Origin: Dioszegia crocea
Lineage: Eukaryota > Basidiomycota > Tremellomycetes > Tremellales > Bulleribasidiaceae
Direction of reading: 5' to 3'
DNA length: 64,000 nt
Assembly: GCA_001600615.1 (NCBI GenBank)
Contig: BCKK01000005.1
Location: 372,001-436,000, forward strand
A model generated the notes under the pieces. It was given only the letters and a program-made list of their open reading frames with translations, had not been told where the DNA came from and ran no database searches. Below are positions 14,073 through 23,890 of this stretch, one piece after another (position 1 is the stretch's first letter; each line of letters starts with the position of its first letter). Made by a program: the position numbers and the translations under genes.

Positions 14073-14566
14073 CCAGCACAGTGACAATTTGTTAGCCTGT
14101 AAGCACTTCACACGAGACGACGATGATGAGTGGACCGAAAATCTTTCGAAAACGCGAATATTCTAAATACGCCAAGCTACGTTGCAAATCGACTTCACTC
14201 GTTCATGTGTGGATGTGAAGTGTAGAGCGTCATTCGGACGAGAAATTTGAACACAATACCGCCTTCAAGAAGCATATCAAACAGCAAGTCGATACACTCG
14301 GTGGACATCATGCTTCTCGATGTCAGGCCGAGTAATATTTTCGCAACCAATCGAGTGTTAGACAAAGTCTGGATATGCAACTGTAGTCATCTGCCGCTAC
14401 ACACTTCTGCATCTAGCTCTTACACTGACCGCTGACCTCTCTGACATCCATGTCGGCTTTGCGGCACGAGTCAAACCCGTTTAGACTCCCTCATAGCATC
14501 TGCTCTCTAGCTCGATCTCGCCTGACGAAGATCAAAGCTATCTAGATTTATCTCGGGTCTGAGACT

Positions 14567-14640
14567 CGTGCGAGAATACCGCTTGATCAAAAGAATGATC
14601 ACACACGCACTGAAACGAGCCTGGCATGTATATGTTGGTA
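14567..14640 (+). repeat. 71-bp unit, copy 5
   Basis: CGTGCGAGAATACCGCTTGA, TCAAAAGAATGATCACAC, ACGCACTGAAACGAGC and TGTATATGTTGG. Diverged; the left triplet is mutated while AATACCG is kept. Confidence 0.6.
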
Positions 14641-14689
14641 TTAGTGTCTCGCCAAGGGACATCAATGGCTGGGTGGATGATTGAAAAAG

Positions 14690-14812
14690 TTACTTGGAAT
14701 CTGGGCTGGATAACAAGACAGGCAAGACTGCTCTAATGTACATTACTTTGAGACCTTGGACATGGATGTTAGATTTTATACTTTAGTCCGAAACAGGCTG
14801 GTACTGTTGGAA
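14690..14812 (-). repeat. Inverted repeat family B, right copy
   Basis: Reverse-oriented counterpart of 9840-9965. The match ends at GGCTGGTAC, immediately before TGTTGGAATCTGTTACGC at about 14812, so a repeat boundary probably lies here. Confidence 0.75.
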
Positions 14813-15024
14813 TCTGTTACGCTAGTACACATGACACGTCATAGTATGTAGGCTCATAGTATCTATAACACCTCATTCGTAGATCCGCTCTCTTAGTTAC
14901 CAAGTTCATAGCGTATCTAGACCTCTTTCTCCTTTGCACTCTTTGCATCTATTGCTATATGGGATATTCCCACAGGCACATAACATAGTTCTAGTCTTCT
15001 GGTTAAAGTTCGAATCTGCGTGCA

Positions 15025-15190
15025 TTGGCCAAAAATACTCGTGCTCTATGGTATTTAAGTCAGCTAGCTGGCCCCGGGAATTGTACCATCGCTCTTACAG
15101 TGGCTGAGCATTCGCAAGTGACGGTCAGGTCTGTCAATACCGTTGACTACGAGCAGCCCAACACACATCAGCCAAATCCAACGGACGCAA
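15025..15190 (-). repeat. Repeat family C, copy 5 (reverse)
   Basis: Plus-strand TTTAAGTCAGCTAGCTGGCC, GCTCTTACAGTGGCTGAGCA, CAAGTGACGGTCAGGTCTGT and CAGCCCAACACACATCAGCC. It aligns end to end with the reverse complement of 9655-9795 and is the longest copy of the family. Confidence 0.72.
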
Positions 15191-15560
15191 CCAGTCAAAT
15201 CCAACAGTATACTGACAAGTTATGCCCGTACACTGAGCGCCAATCGTACCTGGATGTAAGCAAAGTCATCTTTCGGGTGATCATACGTTGTAACATGAAG
15301 GCGTGAGCCGGCTGAGGATGTACCGTTCGCTGCGGAGTCGCTGTCAAGACGCAAGCAATCACATAGAACATATCATATGATCTGCCGCTGGTGAGCTCTA
15401 CTGCGATCTGAAACGGAGTGGGCTACATGTTTGTGGCGCTGAGAAAGATGCTACAATTCTCCGATGATTACTTTCATTTTTGAGTAGGATGCGATTTGCC
15501 TTTTACTTTATGCAAGGTCTATCTATATCTGTTCCGACCAGATGATCAAATCAGTGCTCT

Positions 15561-15634
15561 AGTGGGGGAATACCGCTACATCGAAGGGCTGCGGTACCAC
15601 ATCCAGCGAGACGAGCACAGCATACATGCTGACA
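15561..15634 (+). repeat. 71-bp unit, copy 6
   Basis: GTGGGGGAATACCGCTACAT, GGGCTGCGGTACCACATCCA, GCGAGACGAGCACAGCATAC, ATGCTGACAC. Length and order match the other units. The left triplet reads GGG, and the TATA run is degraded to ATACATG. Confidence 0.65.
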
Positions 15635-16543
15635 CCTGGCTCCCGAAGCCATCAGCCCGATACATGTCATTTGAAGTATCATTTTTTGTACTCCTCAATG
15701 TTACGCTTGTCCTCAGCTCGTAGCATAAGTAGCTGTCTCGTTCAGTGCCTAATACCTTGGACTGACAGACTGCCGAACAATGCGCTGGGACCTAAAGGAA
15801 AACCTCGGACAGCTTGACCATCTTGTACTTATCCATGCCTACGTGCTACCGTCATGGCCAGAGGGACCACTACGAGAGTTGCAGGCTTCCGCTGCGATTG
15901 CCTGGGCACTTGGACGTGACAGTCATTGGCGCCTCATACCACGTACAAAATATACTTCAGTGTATGAGGCTTCCTTACAGGCCACATCCTTTTTCATGTG
16001 GTCCCTGTCTATCTGGTACGGTGTCAGTAGCTGTGTTTTGTTCATCGTTTATAACAGTCAGATTGCTTTGTTTATTCCGATCACAACGACCAGATTGCTC
16101 GGCCGAGTCGGCATCAGATCTTCAGTGGAGCAAGTTAGATCTCCCCGCACCTCGACTGATGCTGCTACCATTTGAGAAAGGTCACATACGCACAATTGCT
16201 ATTGTCGTAGAAGCAGCTCTGACTTACCGTGCATATTCGAAGCGGCTCAAACCCTGTTAGCTCGTACGTCGAGGCACCGTAGCCCAGCATAAGGCGCAGA
16301 TGTATTCCCGCCTCACGTGTGGGGTAATCTTTATAGTCTCCAGGATCCAGGTCACAGTCCGTATCGCTTAATGCTATTTGGTCCATCCCTGATTCGAGGA
16401 AGCCAGCGTGAGTATAGAGTTTAGACCAGGTCGATGAATAGCAGACATTGTTAAGCCCACATCTGCGCCCTGTCCCATCTGCGAGAGGCCAGCGTCAATG
16501 CCAACCTCGTTCAAGTTTGACTCGCGATACTCGCGAATTGGTC

Positions 16544-18556
16544 TCATGTTTTATCTGGATTGATGTTATTTATCCGGTCTTCGATACTGCCAAGGGACGT
16601 CAATCGCTTCTGCACGAGTTGCTCGAGAGCTTCGGCCGCCGCGTTTGGCTTAGCGACGACAAATGCCTCGACAGTCGAAGCGAAGGCGGCCTGATGTCAG
16701 AGTGGGAACCTGCTGTAAACTTACCTTGATGTCTACCGCCAACATGTCGCTACACCGGTCCCAAGAGTGCCAGAACGCCTTTTGTGATCGGTGCCATCGC
16801 GCTTGGCCTGACCATAGAGACGCGACTACAGACAAAATCCCTAATCCCACAGCGGTACTAGAAGAGATGATCTCAAGTGGTGGAACGTACGCCGCCCAAG
16901 ACGCCGCCACGCCTCCGGCGGCGCCCATGTACGTCTGATAGGATATCCACCGCGCCTTGGCATGTAGAAGGGGGATTATATCCCCGACTAATTGTGCACG
17001 CCGACGTTGTATAGGTTCGATAAGGGTATGTGACTCCACGGCCGGGATTGACAAAGAGAGTGTAGACAGCCGGTTGGTCAAGACAGCTGAGCTGAAGGGA
17101 TGGTCGGCTCGTCTAATGACCTTGTCGGCTTTCTGAGAAAGGTGTTGCTGTAGTTGATACAGCTGGCCGGCCTCGTACACGAGCTAAAGTCAGCTTGGTC
17201 TCATCTTCGCTCACCTGTTGTTCCACGTCCATGAACGCCCTACCAACCTCCCGCTCGAGCTCACTCGAGACATCATCAACTCGCAGGCGAAAGAGAAGTG
17301 AGAGCCAGCTCAAGCGGTGCTGAAACAATGACTGCACTCTGGCTGCTGTCTCGGACTTGCTTGATCCTACGCTTCCTTGGATCCTTCCGCCGGCGATCTG
17401 CTTGGTAGCAACCGAGAGATGGCTGGCGCGGGTCGCAGCCACATGTGAGGCTGTACGCAGCTCTCTGACTGTTTGCAGCATGTGTTGTGCGCTCTCGGTA
17501 TCGCTCTTGATACGGTCGCGCGCATACCTCCTGGCCAGCTGAAGTACGGTGTCTGATGGCCTACGAGCGTGCTCAGCAGCTTCAGCGAGGTCCCGTTGCG
17601 CGAGGCCGATACCCGAGGCCAGGAAGAGCTTTTGGTATGAGGTGACGATGTAGGGAGAGGGGGATGGGCCGCCCGATTGTAGGATGTCGTATGCCTGAGT
17701 TGCCAGTTGGGCGTTGCAGAAAACGATGTTGCCGTTGAAAGTAGGACCAAGCCATTGGCGTAGGCGGGAGGACACAGTTTCTGATGTGTGGGTGGAGGGA
17801 AGATAGCCATTGACGATGATTGTGCTTTTCTGAAGGATGGGAAGAGGGATTTCGCGAACGTGGTCGACATCCAGTAGCCTGTATGGATCGACAACGATGG
17901 CGACTACATCAGATCGAAGGAGATGGGGTAGGGCGTTGGCTCCGGTGAGCTCGTAAAGGTCAACGCCGCTCTGTCGTAGCCAGCCGGATGGTAGGCCCAG
18001 CCTATTCGCATCCCGGTTCACGCTTGATCGGAATCTTTACTGAGTAAGCAGCTCACTCTAAACACTTACTCGAATTTCAATATGTCTGAACTGCCTGGAG
18101 CTGTCTTTCTTTCTGAAATGAAGCTCAAAATGGCTGATTCGTCACTGAAGGGAGTTCGAAGCAAGGCTGAGACGATGTCGTCGGGTGCAGCGAGGGTGTC
18201 TCCATAGACTGCAATTAGCATAGTTATTGGTGCAAGGTCCGACTTTACTCACTGGAAACCCTCTTACTCCTCGTTTGAGAGTCTTGCAGGGCCTCCCGAA
18301 GCCTATCTGACCAGTACTGGTCTCCGCCAATGGAGTTCTCTAGTAGACTGATATGCTCTGAGATGTCGCGCGAGGTGACGTTGGTGTATACGGGAGCGTC
18401 ATGCTGCAAGGCCTCCACGGGTAGGGCAGCTGTTGACGCAAGGCGGAGAGAGGAAGAGATCAAAGGGCGGGAAATGGAGTGAGAAGCTGGGTAGTAGACG
18501 AATGGCTGTCGATAAAGAGGGAGCCGGTGGGTGATAGCAGCTGCTGCGAGCTTCAT
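16544..18556 (-). CDS. Mmc1-like mitochondrial membrane protein (fungal, dynamin-related fold suspected)
   Basis: Start ATG at 18556, stop at 16544, several 30-45-nt introns. The N-terminus (MKLAAAAITHRLPLYRQPF, then SSLRLASTAALP) looks like a mitochondrial targeting presequence. The middle is a long helical region without a classical P-loop that I could find. Near the C-terminus come two hydrophobic segments separated by a short loop (YMGAAGGVAASWAAYV; AVGLGILSVVASLWSG), then WHRSQKAFWHSWDRCSDML and a helical tail ending INNINPDKT. This C-terminal pattern (Gly-rich membrane hairpin followed by a W..aq..FW..WDR block) is how I remember fungal Mmc1 proteins, placed in the mitochondrial inner membrane/matrix. 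The family name is recollection, so moderate confidence; a coding gene is nearly certain. It shares a 340-bp divergent region with SPG1. Confidence 0.6.
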
Positions 18557-18896
18557 AGCTGGCGCTTATGGCTATGTGATGCAGTGATAGTCTGCATGTC
18601 TGCAATTGACATCTCCACACAAATACCCTGGCGGCGATGACCGATCCTGCTTACGTTGCCCATGCCAACCTGAAACACGCCCGTCGCGTCAAGAGAGACA
18701 GTGCTTGATCACATTCGCATCATCTAGCTTCCCACTTCATACAAGTACGTCCAGGTCTGGCATCAATCAGCTACATCGCACAATCGTCCGACTTTCAGGA
18801 GGGAACTGATTCCCGCCGCTGTAAGCGCATACTGTCCTAGCATTGACATCCGGTATTTGCCCTCTGTACAAAGTTCAACGCGCACGAGCAGTTGCG
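18557..18896. promoter_or_regulatory. Shared upstream region of the Mmc1-like gene and SPG1/TEM1
   Basis: 340 bp between two divergent start codons (18556 minus, 18897 plus). I see no clear TATA box and no repeated motif. The CTACATCGCACAATCGTCC and CCTCTGTACAAAGTTCAACG stretches near SPG1 are candidate leader sequence. Confidence 0.35.
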
Positions 18897-19770
18897 ATGC
18901 AGAGAACCGCAGCGGACCCAGGCTATGTCTCTTCAGGCTCAGGAAGCGGCCGGGTATCTGGCGGAGAAGGCAGTGATCGTAACAAGTACGTGACCAGATT
19001 ATTGAGCTGGCCATACGCTTACAGGTGACAGCATTGTGCTGAAGGTTGGCATGGTTGGAGATTCTCAGATAGGCAAGACGTCCCTGATGGTCAAATACGT
19101 GGAGGGGAGCTTTGAGTAAGTCTACTGCCATTTCATTGCTCATCAACAAGTGAAGATTACATACAGACTCTTGGAGTCAATTTCATGGAGAAGGCGATCA
19201 CCATACGGAATACAGAAATAACGTTCTCGGTATGTATCTGGTCCAATTGTGCTGATGGCAGATCTGGGACTTGGGAGGGCAACGGGAATTTGTCTCTATG
19301 CTCCCGCTAGTCTCTAATGACGCTGTTGCTATTCTGTTCATGTTTGATCTTACACGAAAGTCGACTCTGAACAGCGTGAAGGAATGGTATAGACAGGCGA
19401 GGGGGTTCAACAAAGTAAGCTACAGCTGAAATTTGACTAATACCAGACTGCGATACCTGTTTTAATAGGCACCAAATACGACAAGTTTGCAGCTCTACCA
19501 AGGGAAGAACAAGAAGAAATCACCAAGCAAGCAAAACGGTTCTCGAAAGCAATGCACGCGCCAATAGTGAGTCTGAAGGGAGGCCTCCACTGAGCTTTAG
19601 ATCTTCTGCTCCACTTCACATGGCATAAACGTTCAAAAGATATTCAAGATCGTCCTGGCTAAAGCCTTTGACCTGAAAGTAAGCCGATGGAAGTATCATG
19701 CTGATTTTAGTGCGTGATACCAGAAATAGATGAAGTGGGGGAACCAATACTGTTGTATGTGGATGTATAG
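18897..19770 (+). CDS. SPG1: Septum-promoting small GTPase Spg1/Tem1
   Basis: Ras-superfamily GTPase at the head of the septation initiation/mitotic exit network, acting at spindle pole bodies to trigger cytokinesis. Seven exons encode roughly 215 residues. After a Gly/Ser-rich N-terminal extension (YVSSGSGSGRVSGGEG) come KVGMVGDSQIGKTSLMVKY (P-loop), EDYIQTLGVNFMEK (switch I, family-specific), IWDLGGQREF (G3), FMFDLTRKSTLNSVKEWYRQ, IPVLIGTKYDKF (G4, TKYD as usual for Spg1/Tem1) and IIFCSTSHGINVQKIFKIV (G5 region). There is no C-terminal CAAX box, as expected of this subfamily. The short tail is CVIPEIDEVGEPILLY. The motif set separates it clearly from Rab, Rho and Ras. Confidence 0.96.
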
Positions 19771-19835
19771 CGATTGACGCTGTGTCACTCTTGTATAACA
19801 TTGCTCGACACCGATTAGACTCCTGCGGACCGTAG

Positions 19836-20619
19836 CTACACCAGCCCAACACCCAGCCGGGAACTTTCCGTACGTGCCTGGAAGATTAGTCAAGTAAGGT
19901 TTCAACTCACCGCCAGTGCTAAATCTCTGATCAGAGCCTCCTTTCGAGCCAGACTCTGCTCAAGGCCATCCAAAAGAAGTCTCATGGATCTATTACAATC
20001 GTGTGACTCGTCCGTCTTTAGCCGCGACTCGTCGATCAAGCCCTTGCCTTGAAGCCGTTTGAACGCGCCTGTCGGTGTCGAGTCACTGACATCTTCCTTC
20101 AGCTCTCGGAGACTGTCAAGGTGCCGCGGTTCAACCTGATTGGATGTGTGGCGATTCATAACTCGAGAGGATCTTTTGACCGAGGTCGAGTAGCGCAGAG
20201 AGGGAGGCGCAGGCTTGGGCAAAGGTGTCGACGTGGTGTTCACTGGCGCCGCGATGGACAGTGGGGTGAATTGATGATCATCCTGGAATGAGATACGGCG
20301 CTTTGAATTTGACCTACCCTCCATCTTGGTCCACACGATGCTTCCACCAGCTTTTCCAACTCCTGCAAAGTCAGCGCTGTTCCGGAGCATGTTAATCGAG
20401 ACTTGCCTTCACGTACTGCTTGTAGCTCTCGATGAGGTAATGCTTTTCCTTATTATCCCTAGCGGGTCAGTTTAGTTTTACCTCGAGCGACCATAGCAAA
20501 GAAGCAGTAGCGAGCGCAAGATCAGAGTTCACGCACTTTTGAGAGCCAGCAAGAAGAGCCTCGGATGTCTCCCATTCTGATTGCAATGTCTCAATGTCGT
20601 GCTCGATTGTAAGCGACAT
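19836..20619 (-). CDS. Hypothetical coiled-coil protein
   Basis: I do not recognise this protein. Start ATG at 20619, stop TAG at 19836; five exons encode about 190-200 residues. The N-terminal third is charged and helical (IEHDIETLQSEWETSEALL, then EKHYLIESYKQYVKELEKLV), consistent with a short coiled coil. The middle is Pro/Ser/Thr-rich and likely disordered (STPLPKPAPPSLRYSTSVKR). A second helical stretch (RSMRLLLDGLEQSLARKEAL) precedes the end. The second intron appears to use a GC donor (GCAAGT) with a good branch point and TTTGCAG acceptor; read through, the frame hits TAA within five codons. It is divergent from the J-protein gene across 226 bp and convergent with SPG1 (65 bp between stops). 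It could be a cytoskeletal or spindle-pole adaptor, but nothing proves that. Confidence 0.6.
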
Positions 20620-20845
20620 ATGTGGACGATGATCCTAGTGGTTGATGTAAGAGTGATAAGACATCACGCCATTGCTGCTGTGAAGGATACATGAGTGCGT
20701 AGAAGATCATCCAACAGGAGGGACGCGGAGCCGTCATCTGAAATCTGAAACTTCAAAGTTTCAACTTTCAAGTCCAGTCAAATCGAGTTTCGCAACTCTC
20801 AATCTCAGATCTCAGCTCTCATCTGTGACTGACAGGAGGGTCACG

Positions 20846-23577
20846 ATGGGCAATGAGCAGTCGCAGTCCAATCAGCAGCAGGCAGACAAACCGATCGACT
20901 ACTACGAACTTCTACAGATATCTGAGGAAGCTTCGGGAGATGAGATAAAAAGAGCGTACCGCAAGCTTGCTGTGAGTCATCAATTTGGATTGTATTAATA
21001 TCAGCTCGTGAATCATCCAGACAAGAACCCGGACCGTGTGGAAGAAGCCACAAAGATCTTTGCGGATCTCCAGCATGCGTACGAGATATTGTCCGATCCG
21101 AATGAGCGAGCATTTTACGACAACCATCGGAACACCACAATCATCACGGACGAGGATTTGTACGACCATGTCCGATCCGGCAAGACCAAGGCGGAGACCT
21201 CGAGGAAGGCTGGCGATCCCGGAGTCAGCTTGGAGCAATTGATGCGGTTCTTTGACCCAAAACTGGCTAGAAAACTGGACGACAGCAATGAAGTGAGTGA
21301 AATATTTGTGCTTGCTGAGGCGGCAGGGATTCTTCTCTGTGTATCGAAACCTATTCTCGCTGCTAGCCTCAGATGAGAACCTTCATTCCGGTGAGACGGT
21401 GGAATATCCATCCTTCGGCGACTCTCAAACCCCATACGCTCCCCCAACCGGCATGCCTCGAGCACAACGTACCGCGCAGGTCTGGGCGCGAGACTTCTAT
21501 GCCGTTTGGACCGAATTTTCTACATCCAAGGCTTTCCAGTGGGTCAGCAAATGGGATACAGAGCGAGGCGATGATCGCGGTATGCGGCGATTGATGGAGA
21601 AGGAGAATAAGAAAATTAGAGAAGACTATAAGCGGGAATATGTCGAGGTCGTCAAAGTGAGCTATGCCTTGGACAAAGCTGATTCAGAAACTCGCACTGT
21701 TTGTTCAACATCGAGATCCTCGATACAAAACTTATCAAGCTGCGCAAGCCCAGCATAAGGCGAAAGCAAAAGCCAAGCTGGCCAAGCCGGCCAGTCAGCC
21801 TGTCCTATCCAGGCCCCGGACGCCTGTCGATGATTTCGAAGAACAAGACTGGCAACGCTTGCGGCATAGTAGCGATGAAGAAGCAAGTGACGGGGAAGCG
21901 GAGGAAGAGGCGCTGGAATGTGTTGCGTGTGGGAAGACCTTTCTTTCGGAAGCGTCTTTCGCGAATCACGAGAGAAGCAAAAAGCATAAGCAGGCTGTGC
22001 ACAGGTGTGTTGACTGTTGACTATGCTGATTCAGATTACGACAAGAGATGGCGCTCGATGATGAAACACTGGATTTGTCGAGGGATCAATCAGACGCCGG
22101 AGACTCTGATGCGGAGCTGGATGAGGCTTTGGCAAGCGCTGCTCTTGAAGAACAGTTGAACGCGTGAGTACTTGCATTCGCGCCCTGACAATGCTGAGCT
22201 AGTGCTAGACCGCCCGAGCCGACCTCCAGTGACGAATTGGCCACCGAAGCAAATGCTCGGGACAGGCCGGATTCTCCGACGGCTGTGGGATCCCCGGCGT
22301 CATCTCCAACACCACTTCCTGAAGATGTAAATGTTCCAGCTCACATCGATGCTTCGCCGCCAAGTGCAATCGACTCGCCGCCTATATCATCTGCACCTAG
22401 CGAAAGCGGGGACGCGTATGTGCAAGCTGACAGACCGTCTAAGCGGGATGTACGTCGTGCAAGAGAGGGGAAGAAAAAGGCTGAAGAGGAGGAAAAGGAG
22501 AGGGAACGACGACTTGCCGGAAAAACGAAAACCTCGAAAGCAGCAGAATCTGTTGAAACGGAAAAGCCTTCGACCGGCAAAGCAAGTCGAAAAACCAAAG
22601 GCGGTAATGCGGAAATCCCACCTGGGGATGCTGCACCCTCGAGCAAACAGAAGAAGGCGACAAGCGACAAGCGTAAAGATGACGGTCGGCCGGAGCGATC
22701 TCCAGAGGAATCCCTACGGAAGGCTGTCAACGAGATTGAGGAGAAATGTCAGAAACTGCAAGATCGCTGGGAGGCAGAGTGGGCAGGTGGGTCAATCGCA
22801 TGCGTACAGCTAATAGCTTAGGACTATTCGAGAGGCTCTCCAGTATCCGGTCCGTCTTGTGCTTAGGTATCGGCCGAGTATCGACAGACCGGACCGCGCA
22901 AATCCAATTAGCACTGATTCTGATCCTGACCCGACACCTTAAAGTGAGTCTCTTGAAGATGTAACTGATTCCAGGTACCGATCGAAGCCTTTGACCCTGT
23001 ATGGGAGCAGACCGACATATCGGTGCTACGGGAGCTGGGTATCGAGGTGATACCGGAGAACAAGGTTAGCGAGTCTCACGTCCGAGCTAACCGAAGATGG
23101 GCAGCCACAGTCTATCAGCACCAACACTCATTTACATGCCCCACTGCGCAAAACCCTTGTATGAGGCCCTTCTCTCCGCCAATTACTCGCCCGCATTATC
23201 CACGCACATTCTGCTGGGAAACGTTCTCTATGACTACGTCCCTGACCTCGCACGCCCAACCAAGGACGATTTTGCGAAACCAAAAAAGAAGAGAAAGGAT
23301 AGGGAGCCTGCTTCAATCCCCCAGGACTCTGTGTTACGTAGACTTGGTGAGTCACATGTTGGCGCTTGCTGATGTAGTCCCACATCTCGACAGCTTCTCT
23401 TTAAGCGATCTGCCAGAAACGCATCTTGCTGGATTTGCCAGCGCTTTTCTTTCACTCTCATTTCAAAACTTGCCCCAGTCTAAGGTGGATGCTGTCGATT
23501 GGGAGACGCCATTGCCCGAGGTGGTGTTTCCCCCTGATGGGGAGGTATTGAGTGGAGGTGTGAGACTGGACGTTTAA
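20846..23577 (+). CDS. JJJ1: J-domain protein (JJJ1/DNAJC21 type) fused to an SRR1-like domain
   Basis: N-terminal J domain: DYYELLQISEEASGDEIKRA, YRKLALVNHPDKNPDRVEEA (HPD present), then AYEILSDPNERAFYD. The Jjj1 middle region follows: FFSVYRNLFSLLASDE, FPxxWxxF-like WARDFYAVWTEFSTSKAFQW, DDRGMRRLMEKENKK, and one C2H2 finger ECVACGKTFLSEASFANHER. Jjj1 recruits Hsp70 for cytosolic 60S subunit maturation. After a long acidic/basic linker the same frame, without stop or new ATG, enters SPEESLRKAVNEIEEKCQKL, SVLCLGIGRVSTDRTAQIQL, EAFDPVWEQTD, LIYMPHCAKPLYEALLSANY and ILLGNVLYDYV, the SRR1 pattern. The second C2H2 finger usual at the C-terminus of Jjj1 is not present. Retaining the 35-nt intron near 22786-22820 would put a stop (TAG) just before most of the SRR1 part. 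Both domain identities are strong; the fusion needs transcript support. Confidence 0.85.
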
Positions 23578-23890
23578 GATAGGAGGTTAGACGTGAAGTT
23601 TGAGCCTGGATGAATAGACATCTCTGCCTCTGTGTCTCTCGTCGGCGTACTCGACGTACAGCGGATCGATTGAGGTGGACGGACGCTACTCCGTCCGGGG
23701 ATCACGTTGTAGCACACGCGCTGTAACTGATCTCTAGTCCAAAGGCACCGAAGAAACACTCACTAACCATAATAAGTGAGTGAAAATTTGTAAAGCTAGA
23801 CAACGTAAGTCCGGTCCGAATCGGGATAAACAGATCGCCTTATGAACCCCTCGAACAAATTACCCCTTGACCATCTCCTAAGAACGCCTG
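23578..23890. other. Intergenic region with an 8-bp inverted repeat
   Basis: 313 bp between the J-protein stop and the transporter ATG. The only structure noticed is CACTCACT (23757-23764) and AGTGAGTG (23775-23782), a perfect 8-bp stem around a 10-nt AT-rich loop, about 110 bp before the transporter start. The remainder looks like ordinary 3' UTR and promoter. Confidence 0.5.

Larger units (their letters stand above)
7877..16543. other. Gene-free block filled with decayed dispersed repeats
   Basis: About 8.7 kb between the PRP22 stop and the 3' end of the Mmc1-like gene holds no reading frame that I can join into a recognisable protein. All ATG frames are short, lack family motifs, and have no consistent donor/acceptor pattern. 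By eye the block is visibly more AT-rich than the flanks. It contains several families of short repeats in both orientations, listed separately: a 71-bp unit, a family of about 270 bp, one of about 150 bp, an inverted pair of about 120 bp, a 65-bp tandem and an 18-T tract. No reverse transcriptase, transposase or integrase motif was seen. It may be decayed transposon remains, a heterochromatic island or a former centromere; the sequence does not decide. Confidence 0.7.

Noticed and set aside
15000..15025. AAGTTCGAATCTGC, resembling a tRNA B box
   Set aside because: No A box at the right distance and no cloverleaf could be folded around it. I found no convincing tRNA, rRNA or snRNA in the window.
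15780..16260. Two overlapping plus-strand frames of 131 and 148 codons
   Set aside because: They overlap in different frames, lie in the repeat island, and show no motif, splice pattern or typical amino-acid make-up. Chance frames are the simpler explanation.
7877..16543. CRISPR-like array or prokaryotic mobile element
   Set aside because: Repeats are irregularly spaced, diverged and in both orientations, and the surrounding genes are eukaryotic. There is no regular repeat/spacer structure.
22341..22730. 129-codon minus-strand frame opposite the J-protein linker
   Set aside because: It is the shadow of a low-complexity, GC-rich coding stretch on the plus strand. The plus frame has homology on both sides.
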